Assembly (NCBI RefSeq): GCF_003664255.1
Contig: NZ_RCCV01000001.1
Location: 2,728,001-2,792,000, forward strand
DNA: 64,000 bases
Origin: Micromonospora sp. M71_S20
GTDB lineage: Bacteria; Actinomycetota; Actinomycetes; Mycobacteriales; Micromonosporaceae
Direction: 5' to 3'
In this document: positions 51,204 through 59,193 of the stretch, piece after piece
How the letters are laid out: every line of letters begins with the position of its first letter
Position numbering within the stretch: the stretch's first letter is position 1
Notes under the pieces: generated by a model
The model's input: only the letters and a program-made list of their open reading frames with translations
What the model was told of the DNA's origin: nothing
Databases searched by the model: none
Position numbers and translations under genes: made by a program

Positions 51204-52007
51204 TCAGGCCTGACGGACGCAGCAGCCCTGGCAGATCTTGGGCTTGGGGAGGGTGAACGCGAGGCAGCAGGTGCGCCGCTGCACGGTCGGCTCGCCGTTC
51301 GGGCCCGGGACCAGCTCCACCAGGTCGGCGAGGTCGAGCGCGCCGAGCAGCGTGTCGATCGCCTCGACCGACGAGCCGGGCAGGCCGTCGGCGGCCCGGA
51401 GGATGCCGTGGGCGATGCCCGAGGCCACCGACCCGAGCAGGGTACGCGCGCCGATCCGGACCTCGGCCTGGATCGCGGCGACCATCGGGGCCAGGTGGGC
51501 GTCGAGCAGCGAGGCCCGGAGCGCCTGGAGCAGTTCCGCCTCGTCCGCGACGACCCGCACCTCGGGCAGCCCGGCGAGCGCCAGCGGGTCGCTCGGCAGC
51601 ACCGCGACCGTGGTCGAGCGGCGCAGGCCCATGGTGAGCAGCGGTCGGTGGTCCTCGAAGTGGATCAGCACGTCGGCCGGGTCGAGCAGCGGCACCCGTC
51701 GGGCCGAGGCCCAGCCGAGCGCCACGGGCAGCGCCGTCCAGTAGCTGTAGGACTTCCAGGCCAGCGCGGCGCACGCGTGCGGGGTGCCGCCCCAGCGCGA
51801 GCTGGCCGAACGCAGGAACTCCGGCAGGAGGGTGCCGTCGACCAGGGTGGTCGCCGGGCTCCAGCCGAACTCGTCGTGCACCAGCAGGCCGGGCGCGAGA
51901 CCGGGCACGTGGTCGGTGCCGAACATCGCGCGCATGGCGGCGGTGACCGGGGCCAGCGGCGTGGCGGCGGTGTCCCGCTCCGGCAGCACCGCTGTCACTG
52001 GACTCAC
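51204..52007 (-). CDS. FhuF-like [2Fe-2S] ferric-siderophore reductase
   Basis: This protein of about 267 residues probably reduces ferric siderophores in the cytoplasm to release iron. The C-terminal iron-sulfur motif is intact: RRTCCLAFTLP, then ICQGCCV, giving the CCx(n)CxxC arrangement of FhuF. The middle has GTPHACAALAWKSYSYWTA. GTG 52007 is the likely start, though 51998 is possible. An IdeR/DmdR-type iron box lies about 45 bases upstream (52053-52068), supporting iron repression. No siderophore genes are in the window. Confidence 0.83.
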   Translation of the reverse strand: MSPVTAVLPERDTAATPLAPVTAAMRAMFGTDHVPGLAPGLLVHDEFGWSPATTLVDGTLLPEFLRSASSRWGGTPHACAALAWKSYSYWTALPVALGWASARRVPLLDPADVLIHFEDHRPLLTMGLRRSTTVAVLPSDPLALAGLPEVRVVADEAELLQALRASLLDAHLAPMVAAIQAEVRIGARTLLGSVASGIAHGILRAADGLPGSSVEAIDTLLGALDLADLVELVPGPNGEPTVQRRTCCLAFTLPKPKICQGCCVRQA

Positions 52008-52052
52008 CCACCCCGTCGTCGCCGTCGGCGGGCAACCCGCCCGTCGCTGAGC

Positions 52053-52068
52053 TAAGGCTAGCCTAACC
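52053..52068 (-). promoter_or_regulatory. IdeR/DmdR-type iron box
   Basis: TAAGGCTAGCCTAACC (minus strand GGTTAGGCTAGCCTTA) is a close match to the actinobacterial iron box core TTAGGTTAGGCTAACCTAA. It overlaps a TAGGCT -10-like hexamer and sits upstream of the FhuF-like gene, so iron-loaded repressor would block its transcription. Confidence 0.7.
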
Positions 52069-52285
52069 ACACTCCGCCAGATAAGGGAAGCCTCGCCTGC
52101 GTCGGATCCGGAGTGGCTCGTCACTTCGCCCGCGTCCGGCGTACTACCCGGTCAACGGGGCGGAAAACGTCGGCCCAGTATCGACAGCCATCGCTTTCTG
52201 TCAAGGTTCGTGTCGGCAAGGTGCCAGTTCCGTGTGTGCGTCGCCACAGAACGTGAAACTGATACTCCCGGCCACGAGGAAGCTG

Positions 52286-53800
52286 ATGACCTCACCGCTC
52301 GATCGGGCTGCCGACTCGTTCGCCGCCGAGATCGCCCGGCACCGCACGGGGCGGGGGCTGTCCAAGAAGCAGCTCGCCACCCTGATGGGCTTCGACCCGT
52401 CGTACGTCAGCCACGTCGAGGGGCGGCGGCACCGCCCCACCGAGGACTTCGCACGCCGCGCCGAGGCCGTGCTGGAGGCCGGCGGCGCCATCTGGCAGCG
52501 CTTCAAGGAGTACGATGAGTTGCGGCACGCCCGGGCCGAGCGGGCACACCGCGACCTACCCGTACCCGGGCAGTGGATGCCGCCCGGCACCGGACTGATC
52601 GTGGAGCGGGAACTCGCCACCCTCACCCACCTCGGCGACGCCTACCGCTGCGTCATCCGGCGCGAGCTCTACAACGCCGGCACCGAGCCGGTCACCCGCT
52701 ACCTGGTGCGGATCGCCGTCGACCGCTACCCCAACGACCCGGGCCGCTCCAACCTGCACCACCGCGAACACCCGCTGACCTTCGCCGAGCTGCGGCTGCG
52801 GGCGTACCGGGAGGACGGGGACGAGCGGGAGGCGATGCACTGGCGGGCCAAGCACGACCGCGACGCCTTCAAGGAGCTGTGGCTGCTCTTCGAGAACGCC
52901 GACCGGCGCTTCCCGCTCTATCCCGGAGACCGGGCCACCATCGAGTACGCGTACTGCGTCGGGCACGACAAGTGGGGCCCCTGGTTCCAGCGGGCGGTCC
53001 GGCTGCCCACCCGGCAGATGGCCGTACGCCTGGACCTTCCGGCGGCCGTCGACCCGCAGGTGTGGGGCGCGGAGACCTCGCTCTCGGCGGAGGAGGGCCC
53101 GCTGCGCACGCCCGTGACCAGGCGCGAGGACGCCGACCGGGTGATCTTCGACTGGGCGACCGAGGACCCGCCGCTCAACGCGCGGTACCGGTTGCAGTGG
53201 CGGTTCCGCGGCCGGCCGGACGCCGAGCCCGAGGAGGCCGGGCGGGTCCGGCCCAGCGACCGGATGCGCGGCATCGGCATCGTGCAGCGAGGGGCCGACC
53301 TGCTCCGCCAGCCGGCGCGCCCGTTCGACCTGCCCCGCGAGGAGCAGGAGGCCCGGGACGTGGCCGACCGCCTCGCGGCGACCCTGGTCCGCCTCGACGA
53401 GTTGCACCCGTTCCGCAAGGGGGTGGGCATCGCCGCCCCGCAGCTCGGCCTCGGCCGGGCGGTGGCGGTGGTCCGGCCCCCCGACCGGTCGGCCGACCCC
53501 GTCGTGCTGCTCAACCCCCGCGTCGTCGACGCCTCCCCCGACAGCGACGAGCAGTACGAGGGATGCCTCTCCTTCTTCGACCACCGGGGCCTGGTGCCCC
53601 GGCCGCTCCGGCTCGACGTGGAGCACGCCCAGTACGACGGCAGCCGGATCATCACCTCGTTCGAGTTCGGCATGGCCCGGCTCGTCGCCCACGAGATCGA
53701 CCACCTGGAGGGGCGGCTCTACGTCGACCGGATGACGCCGGGGGTGCCGCTGGTGCCGGTCGAGGAGTACCGCGAGACCGGCCGGCCCTGGCGCTACTGA
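52286..53800 (+). CDS. HTH-peptide deformylase fusion protein
   Basis: This 505-residue protein has three parts. Residues about 10-65 form a Xre-type helix-turn-helix (LSKKQLATLMGFDPSYVSHV). Residues about 95-300 form a beta-rich middle domain of unknown family. Residues about 345-505 are peptide deformylase with all three motifs: GVGIAAPQ (380-387), EGCLS (426-430) and HEIDH (470-474), which bind the catalytic metal. Peptide deformylase removes the N-formyl group from nascent proteins. The DNA-binding fusion is unlike housekeeping deformylases, which are about 180 residues. GAGGA lies five bases before ATG 52286. It may be a sensor, a decoy or a resistant copy. Confidence 0.87.
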   Translation: MTSPLDRAADSFAAEIARHRTGRGLSKKQLATLMGFDPSYVSHVEGRRHRPTEDFARRAEAVLEAGGAIWQRFKEYDELRHARAERAHRDLPVPGQWMPPGTGLIVERELATLTHLGDAYRCVIRRELYNAGTEPVTRYLVRIAVDRYPNDPGRSNLHHREHPLTFAELRLRAYREDGDEREAMHWRAKHDRDAFKELWLLFENADRRFPLYPGDRATIEYAYCVGHDKWGPWFQRAVRLPTRQMAVRLDLPAAVDPQVWGAETSLSAEEGPLRTPVTRREDADRVIFDWATEDPPLNARYRLQWRFRGRPDAEPEEAGRVRPSDRMRGIGIVQRGADLLRQPARPFDLPREEQEARDVADRLAATLVRLDELHPFRKGVGIAAPQLGLGRAVAVVRPPDRSADPVVLLNPRVVDASPDSDEQYEGCLSFFDHRGLVPRPLRLDVEHAQYDGSRIITSFEFGMARLVAHEIDHLEGRLYVDRMTPGVPLVPVEEYRETGRPWRY

Positions 53801-53822
53801 CCTGCCCGCACGCGTGCCGACG

Positions 53823-53875
53823 GCACGACCACGTCCGCACGGGTGGGAAGGACGGCCGGGCGGACGTGGTCGTGC
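53823..53875. terminator. Perfect 16-bp inverted repeat after the deformylase gene
   Basis: GCACGACCACGTCCGC (53823-53838) is perfectly inverted at 53860-53875 around a 21-base loop, just past the deformylase stop. It is the first of two strong hairpins between convergent genes. Confidence 0.65.
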
Positions 53876-53904
53876 GGGGCGGTGCCGGTCCGCCCGTCGG
53901 GGGA

Positions 53905-53944
53905 CCGGGGCGCGTGCCCCAGGGGGCAGGGGCACGCGCCCCGG
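53905..53944. terminator. Second perfect 16-bp hairpin before the flavohaemoprotein stop
   Basis: CCGGGGCGCGTGCCCC (53905-53920) is perfectly inverted at 53929-53944 around an 8-base loop. It ends 19 bases before the stop of the minus-strand gene and probably terminates that transcript. Confidence 0.7.
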
Positions 53945-53962
53945 TTGGGGGGAGGAACGTTT

Positions 53963-55081
53963 CTAGAGGTTGCCGAAGGTGTCGTAGCGGGTGTTCTCCG
54001 GCGGGACGCCGTCCTCGGCGAGGACCCGGAGGGTGGCCCGGACCATGCGGGCGGAACCCGAGACGTAGCAGTCGTGCGCCGTCCACGGGCCGTACCGGCT
54101 GACCACGTCGGAGACGTCACCCAGCTCGCCGTCGAAGTCGGGATCCTCGCTGCACGCCGGAGTGACCGACAACCACGGGTGCGCGGCCACCAGCTCCTGG
54201 AGCCCGGCCAGGCCGTACAGGTCCGCCGCCGTACGGGCGCCGTAGAAGACGTGCACCCAGCGGGTCCGGTTGTAGCCGGCCAGCTCCTCCACCAGCGCCT
54301 TGATCGGAGCCAGCCCGACGCCACCCGCCACGCAGAGGATGTCCCGCTCCGAGGAACGGTCCAGCGTCATCGACCCCATCGGCGCCGCCACCCGGAGCAG
54401 GTCGCCGGGCTTGACCCGGCGCACCAGCGCCCCGGACACCCAGCCGGCGCCCGCCGGCGTACGGACGTGGAACTCCAGCACGTTGTCCTCGTTCGGGGCG
54501 TTCGCCACCGAGTAGGTGCGCCACACCCGGGGCAGGTGTCGGGGCACCTCCAGACTGACGTACTGGCCGGCCTTCCACGACAGCGGATGCTGCAACGCCC
54601 GGCAGGTCAGTACCGCCGTGTCCCTGCCGTACCGCTCGTGGGTCAGCACCTCCGCGTGCCAGAACGGCGGGTTGTCGTCGGCCGCCGCGCCGGCCAGCAT
54701 CTTCTCCGAGATCGCCGCGTACGCGTCCCGCCACGCCTGGTCGTACTCCAGGTTCCAGCCGTCGCCGGCGATGCTGCGCAGCGCGTCCAGCAGGGCCACG
54801 CCCATGGTCTCGTAGTGCGCCGCGTCGACGTGGTACTTGCGGTGGTCCCGGCCCAGCGCGCGCAGGTACTCGTCGAAGCTCTCCGGGTCGCCGACCGTCT
54901 GGGCGGCGGTGACGATCGCCTCCAGGATCCGGTCGCCCTGCCCGGTCATCTCCACCGGGAAGAGCTTGCGCAGCTCGGGGTCGAGGAGGAAGAGCCGGGC
55001 GTAGAAGTGACCGCTCAGCCGCTCCCGGTGCTCCTCGACCAGGGTCCAGCTCTCCTTCAGCAGCCTTGCGAAGTCGTCCAC
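53963..55081 (-). CDS. Flavohaemoglobin-type globin-reductase
   Basis: This 372-residue protein has an N-terminal globin domain (about residues 1-130: LLKESWTLVEEHRERLSGHF, with proximal His in LGRDHRKYHV) and a C-terminal FAD/NAD(P)H ferredoxin-reductase module (WRTYSVANAPNED, ILCVAGGVGLAPIKAL, DCYVSGSARMVRATL). This layout detoxifies nitric oxide to nitrate. The GTG 55081 start has AGGAG eight bases upstream; a longer ATG start at 55132 is less supported. It ends in a tandem hairpin. Strict Hmp assignment is not certain because the globin distal site was not aligned. Confidence 0.9.
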   Translation of the reverse strand: MDDFARLLKESWTLVEEHRERLSGHFYARLFLLDPELRKLFPVEMTGQGDRILEAIVTAAQTVGDPESFDEYLRALGRDHRKYHVDAAHYETMGVALLDALRSIAGDGWNLEYDQAWRDAYAAISEKMLAGAAADDNPPFWHAEVLTHERYGRDTAVLTCRALQHPLSWKAGQYVSLEVPRHLPRVWRTYSVANAPNEDNVLEFHVRTPAGAGWVSGALVRRVKPGDLLRVAAPMGSMTLDRSSERDILCVAGGVGLAPIKALVEELAGYNRTRWVHVFYGARTAADLYGLAGLQELVAAHPWLSVTPACSEDPDFDGELGDVSDVVSRYGPWTAHDCYVSGSARMVRATLRVLAEDGVPPENTRYDTFGNL

Positions 55082-55226
55082 GGGGCGCGCTCCTTCTCCT
55101 GACGGCGGATCGGGCACCCATAGAATGTCCACGGAGCGTGCCGACCGGTCGCACAGAATGTGCGATCGGCTCGTGAGGCTCGTTCGGGCGGTGCCACCGG
55201 CCGTCGGCGTCGGGCAGAGTGGTGCG

Positions 55227-55997
55227 GTGACCGTTGAGCTGGAACGCCCGGCGACCCGCCGGATGCTCGGCGCCGAGACGCTGCTCGTGCTCGGCCTCTC
55301 GCTCGGCCAGTCCGCCGTCTACGCGACGGTGTCGATCGTCGCGAAGCTGACCGCCGACGGGCCGCTGTCGAAGCAGACCGCCGCCCTCAACACCTCGGTG
55401 TCGCCCCGGCCGTGGCTGGACCTGACGTACCAGCTGCTCGGGATCGTCTTCGCGCTGCTGCCGGTGCTGCTCGCCGTACACCTGCTGGCGCGGGACCCCG
55501 GCGATCCGGCACGGACGCTCGGCCTGGACGCCCGGCGGCCCGGTCAGGACCTGGCCCGCGGCGCCGGCCTGGCCGCGCTGATCGGCCTGCCCGGCCTGGC
55601 GCTCTTCTGGGCGGCGGCGCAGCTCGGCGTCAACGCCACGCTGGTGCCGGCCGCGCTGCCCGAACTCTGGTGGACGGTGCCGGTGCTGATCCTCGCCGCC
55701 GTGCAGAACTCGGTGCTGGAGGAGGTGATCGTGGTCGGCTACCTGGTCACCCGGCTGCGTCAGCTTCAGTGGCGGGTCGGCGCGATCGTGGCGACGAGCG
55801 CCCTGCTGCGCGGCTCCTACCACCTCTACCAGGGCTTCGGCGCCTTCCTCGGCAACGTGGTGATGGGCGTCGTGTTCAGCCTCTTCTACCTGCGCACCCG
55901 CCGGGTCATGCCGCTGGTCGTCGCGCACACGCTGCTCGACGTGGTCGCCTTCGTCGGCTACGCCCTGCTGCCGAGGGAGTGGTTCGGCTGGCTCTGA
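55227..55997 (+). CDS. CPBP-family intramembrane metalloprotease-like protein
   Basis: This 256-residue polytopic protein shows the CPBP core: NSVLEEVIVVGYLVTRL with the paired glutamates in helix 5, LRGSYHLYQGFG with its His, and VVAHTLLDVVAF with the last metal-binding His. Members cleave CAAX-type or signal peptide substrates or act as immunity proteins. The family arginine after EE is replaced by hydrophobic VVGY, so activity is uncertain. The start is not firm: GTG 55227 is favoured, ATG 55125 is possible. Its promoter region is shared with the flavohaemoprotein gene. Confidence 0.85.
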   Translation: MTVELERPATRRMLGAETLLVLGLSLGQSAVYATVSIVAKLTADGPLSKQTAALNTSVSPRPWLDLTYQLLGIVFALLPVLLAVHLLARDPGDPARTLGLDARRPGQDLARGAGLAALIGLPGLALFWAAAQLGVNATLVPAALPELWWTVPVLILAAVQNSVLEEVIVVGYLVTRLRQLQWRVGAIVATSALLRGSYHLYQGFGAFLGNVVMGVVFSLFYLRTRRVMPLVVAHTLLDVVAFVGYALLPREWFGWL

Positions 55998-56046
55998 CGC
56001 CGCCCAACCGTTCCGCCCTCGCCGCCGCCCGGCTCCGGTTCTGGTA

Positions 56047-56094
56047 GATCTTGGCGAGTTCAGGCCCCCAAAGGGGCCGTTTCCTGCCAAGATC
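56047..56094. terminator. GATC-capped hairpin between convergent genes
   Basis: GATCTTGGC (56047-56055) is inverted as GCCAAGATC (56086-56094), and the centre carries GGCCCC/GGGGCC around AAA. It lies between the CPBP gene and the convergent H1-like gene. A related hairpin occurs at 6634-6694. Confidence 0.6.
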
Positions 56095-56182
56095 TCCGGC
56101 GATCCGCATCTTCTGCCGGGCGTGCTTCGCTCAGCCGGGCGGGCGCCGGTGCCACGCTGGGCGTCTAGATGGCCGGCGCGGG

Positions 56183-57781
56183 TCAGCGGGGTGCGGGCCG
56201 CCGGTAGGCGTTGATCGCGCGGGCGGCGAGCCGCTCGGCCGCCGCCGCGTCGCCGGCCGCCGCAGCCAGCACCGCCGCGCCGGGCAGCAGCCGGGACGCC
56301 AGCCGCAGCGCCAGCCACCCGCCCGCCTGCGCGACCAGCGGCGCCGCCAGCCGCCACGCGGCCTCCGCCGCCCGGGGCCAGCCCGCCGCGTCGGGCTCCT
56401 CCGCCGATCGGGCCGCCGCCAGCGCGGCCCGCGCGCTCTCCGCGTCCGGGTGCACGCGGGTCAGCACCAGCAGCTCCACCGCCCGGTCCGGATGGGCCGG
56501 GTCCCGGCCGTACGCCGCCGCCAGGTGCAGCACCAGGTTGGCCTGCGCCCACAGCACCGCCGCCAACTCGGCCACCGGCGCGAAGAGCCCCGCCAGCGCG
56601 GCGGTCGCCCCGCCCACCCCGGCCTGCCGGACGAACCGCCGGGTCGCGAGCCGCGCCAGGCCGTCCGCTCCCGCATCGGGGTACGCGTCGCGGAGCCGCT
56701 GCGCCCAGTCGCGGGCGCGCGGCCCGACCGCCTCGACGGCGGCCAGGGCCAGCAACTCCGGCGCGAAGGCGGGATGCTCCAGCACTCGCGCGGCGGCCAG
56801 CCGAAGGACCGTTTCCGGCGTACGCCCCGGCGGTGCGCCCGCCGCCTCGGCGCTGGCGGGCGGCTCGACCACCTGCGGGGGCGCGGCGGCGTCGGACGCG
56901 GCGGCCGGGGCCTGGACCGGGACCTCGCCAGCGACCGGTGCCGGGGTGAGCGTCGCCGGGGCGGCCTTCTTCGCGGGCGTCGCCTTTGCGGGCGTGGCCT
57001 TCCGGGCGGGCTCGGTCCTTGCGGCGGGTGTGGCCTTCTTCACGGGCGTCGCTCTCTTCGCGGGCGTCGCCTTCCGGGCGGTGGTGGTCTTCCGGGCGGG
57101 TGTGCCCTTCGTCGCCGCCGGGGGCGTCGCGCCCTCCGCCGCCCCCGGCTCTGCGGCCTTCACCGTCGTCCCCGGCTCTGCGGCCTTCACCGCCGTGCCC
57201 GGCTCTGCGGCCTCCGCCGCGGTCGGTGTCTCGGCTCGGTCTGTCGCCTCCACCGCAGTCGTCGGTCGCGTCGGCGCGACCTTCTTCGCGACCGCCCTCT
57301 TCCCGGGCGCCCCGCGCGCGGGGGTGGCGCTCCCGCCGGAGGTCTGCGTGTCCTGGGCGGGCCGGCCCGTGGGCGACTTCCTCGCGGCGGGGGCCTTCGG
57401 CGCGGCGCCGGAGGTCTTCTTGCCCCGGGCGGGCGGGTCCGCAGCGGTGGCGGCTCCCCGCTGATCCCCGGCAGCGGCGGGCGCGCCACCACCGGTGTGT
57501 GCGACGTCACTCCCGCCGGTCTCGTCCGCCCGGCCGGGCCGCTCCCGTGGCGCCGGTTCGGCCGCCGGGTCGGCCTGGCGGGGCAGCGGCGGATCGGCCG
57601 AGGGGGGCTGGAAGAGCACCGCTGGCGCCGGCTTCGCCCGCCGGGGGTGTTTCCCGGAATCCTCCGTCCCGGCCGGCTCAGGCGGCAAGGGGGGCGGACT
57701 GAAGGTTGCCTTCGGGGAGCGTCGGCGCGCTCCCTCAGCAGGCTCTCGGCGGGTCGGCTCGCGCGGCGGCTGCTCCTGCAT
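56183..57781 (-). CDS. Histone-H1-like Lys/Ala/Pro-repeat protein with C-terminal EcsC-like domain
   Basis: The protein has 532 residues. The first about 300 are disordered and carry repeated K-A-T-P-A-K units (ARKTTTARKATPAKRATPVK) and three AAEPGTxVKAAEPG copies, like eukaryotic-type H1 tails that bind DNA. The last about 200 residues are Ala/Leu-rich helix (LLALAAVEAVGPRARDWAQR, GWLALRLASRLLPGAA) resembling EcsC-type domains. The start is ATG 57781 with no ribosome binding site; TACGCT precedes it, suggesting a leaderless mRNA. DNA or nucleoid binding is likely from composition. Partner and purpose are unknown. Confidence 0.72.
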   Translation of the reverse strand: MQEQPPREPTRREPAEGARRRSPKATFSPPPLPPEPAGTEDSGKHPRRAKPAPAVLFQPPSADPPLPRQADPAAEPAPRERPGRADETGGSDVAHTGGGAPAAAGDQRGAATAADPPARGKKTSGAAPKAPAARKSPTGRPAQDTQTSGGSATPARGAPGKRAVAKKVAPTRPTTAVEATDRAETPTAAEAAEPGTAVKAAEPGTTVKAAEPGAAEGATPPAATKGTPARKTTTARKATPAKRATPVKKATPAARTEPARKATPAKATPAKKAAPATLTPAPVAGEVPVQAPAAASDAAAPPQVVEPPASAEAAGAPPGRTPETVLRLAAARVLEHPAFAPELLALAAVEAVGPRARDWAQRLRDAYPDAGADGLARLATRRFVRQAGVGGATAALAGLFAPVAELAAVLWAQANLVLHLAAAYGRDPAHPDRAVELLVLTRVHPDAESARAALAAARSAEEPDAAGWPRAAEAAWRLAAPLVAQAGGWLALRLASRLLPGAAVLAAAAGDAAAAERLAARAINAYRRPAPR

Positions 57782-57904
57782 ATCGATGGAGCGTAGTCCC
57801 GATCACGCCCGCGCACAGCAGAGAAAGGCGAGGCCGGGGCGAGTCCCGGCCTCGTCCGGCGACAGCCAGGCGCACAGGCGGAGGGGCGGACCGGGGAAGT
57901 CGCT

Positions 57905-57934
57905 TTGCTCCCGATGGGTGAGGCCCTGTATCCT
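57905..57934 (+). promoter_or_regulatory. Promoter of the tRNA-Ser(GCT) gene
   Basis: TTGCTC (57905-57910) and TATCCT (57929-57934) are spaced by 18 bases, close to sigma-A consensus. They lie about 30 bases before the mature tRNA 5' end. Confidence 0.55.
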
Positions 57935-57962
57935 CGGGCGCGGTGGTCTGCAGGGCCACCAG

Positions 57963-58053
57963 GGAGACTTCGCCTAGTCTGGTCTATGGCGCCGCACTGC
58001 TAATGCGGTTGGGGTCTTAAAGCCCCTCCCGGGTTCGAATCCCGGAGTCTCCG
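57963..58053 (+). tRNA. tRNA-Ser (anticodon GCT)
   Basis: The 91-nt gene has acceptor GGAGACT (57963-57969) pairing with AGTCTCC (58046-58052) and discriminator G. The anticodon loop is CTGCTAA. A long variable arm (GGGGTC...) marks a serine tRNA. The T-loop is GGTTCGAATCC. It is transcribed with or just before the tRNA-Arg gene. Confidence 0.95.
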
Positions 58054-58089
58054 CGCGAAAGCCGGGTGTGTAGACTGGCCAAGCACCGA

Positions 58090-58162
58090 GCGCCCGTAGC
58101 TCAACGGATAGAGCATCTGACTACGGATCAGAAGGTTAGGGGTTCGAGTCCCTTCGGGCGCA
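58090..58162 (+). tRNA. tRNA-Arg (anticodon ACG)
   Basis: The 73-nt gene has acceptor GCGCCCG (58090-58096) pairing with CGGGCGC (58155-58161) and discriminator A. The anticodon loop CTACGGA gives ACG, read as ICG after deamination. TAGACT at 58071-58076 may be its own -10. The 3' half is followed by a palindrome and by decayed mobile-element sequence, so it may be an old integration site. Confidence 0.95.
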
Positions 58163-58167
58163 CTTCA

Positions 58168-58213
58168 CGATCAAGGCCGTGACCAGCGGAAACGCTGATC
58201 ACGGCCTTGATCG
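58168..58213. terminator. 20-bp hairpin after tRNA-Arg
   Basis: CGATCAAGGCCGTGACCAGC (58168-58187) pairs with 58194-58213 with one mismatch around a GGAAAC loop. It starts six bases after the tRNA and is probably its terminator. It is very AT-balanced compared with neighbours. Confidence 0.65.
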
Positions 58214-58796
58214 CTTCCGCGTCTTGGGACAGATTTTCCCAAGGCTTGGAATCTGGTGCTCCGATGGTGCTCCGTAGTCGCTGTGCTGTTTCGGCGGGGT
58301 CCGTGCTGACCAGTGCGTTTGCGTGTCGCGTGGTCTGGATCATGGCCCGGCTGTCGGTGCGTCAGCGCGTGGCCGTTGTCCGTCTGGTCACTGTTGTGGA
58401 TCTTTTTGCGAGGTGGGTGCTCGGCGGTCGGTCGCCGTTGACCTGGGCTGGCGCAGGTGACGAGCGGGGCTACCCGTTGGCCCAGCGAGCAACGACTGGT
58501 GACGGGCGACAGGTCCACGGATCTGACTTGCGCTCTACTCGTCGCCCGGCCAACCGACCAGCGCCACGATCCTCAGGGGCGGGCCGCGCTCTCGTTGCTC
58601 GGCACCTGATCGGGCGGGCACCCTTTGCGTTCGGCTCCCGCCCAGGGTCTGGGCAGGTATCTGTCCCTGTGGTGCAACGGGTGCCGTGCGGCCGGTCGGC
58701 GTGGCGATCCGGAACGGCGGGCGACGCTGAGCGCTCATGCCGGTGAGCGGGTGCCTCGCCGTCGGCGCGGCGTGGACGTCTGCTGTTCCTAGCCCG
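58214..58796. repeat. Non-coding island flank with small repeats
   Basis: No supported gene. Right after the tRNA terminator CTTGGGA (58223-58229) is inverted at 58237-58243, and the 11-mer TGGTGCTCCGA/T is tandemly repeated at 58254-58275. Composition is less GC-rich and codon bias is absent in every frame. It looks like decayed mobile DNA. Confidence 0.4.
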
Positions 58797-59130
58797 GACA
58801 CCGCGGTCGACCATGCCGTCGAGCAGATTGCTGGCATGGCTGTTGCGGCGGGCTACACGGACATCGCGGTGGGTCTGGCTCGGGTACCCGAGGTGAAGGG
58901 GCAGGCCGCCACCACGATCGAGGCCTGGTGGCCGCAGGTTCACGCGTTCCTGTATATCGGCATCACCAACTCAGGCTCAAAAGGCACCACCCGCGAGATT
59001 AAACGATCGCCCGCGACGCCTGCGGCTTTCGCAACCCGGAGAGCAGCGCCTACGCGCCCGCACCGCCACCACCCGGCGCCACCGCGGACACCTTAACCCC
59101 GCTGAACTTCGAAGAGCCGTCAAACGTCGA
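58797..59130 (+). pseudogene. ISL3-family transposase remnant, frameshifted
   Basis: The first part reads TTIEAWWPQVHAFLYIGITN and SGSKGTTREIK, like the end of ISL3-type transposases (WWxxVxxFLxTGITNAKSEG pattern). It then loses frame near 59005; the next frame continues ARDACGFRNPESSAY, the matching family segment (ARxAxGFRNPxN). The 5' two-thirds of the gene is missing. It is a dead insertion element. Confidence 0.6.
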
Positions 59131-59193
59131 GGCGGCCAGGAACCATGACGGGACGGGTCGGAGGCCGGGTGGTAGTCGGATGCGGGGCCGTGA

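Noticed and set aside
58128..58343. 71-codon minus-strand frame that runs into the tRNA-Arg gene
   Set aside because: It ends inside the tRNA and its terminator hairpin, which explains the apparent frame; no integrase motif is present.
58470..58943. 157-codon minus-strand frame after tRNA-Arg
   Set aside because: Arg/His/Ala-rich with no domain match, no ribosome binding site, and it lies in a region of decayed mobile sequence.
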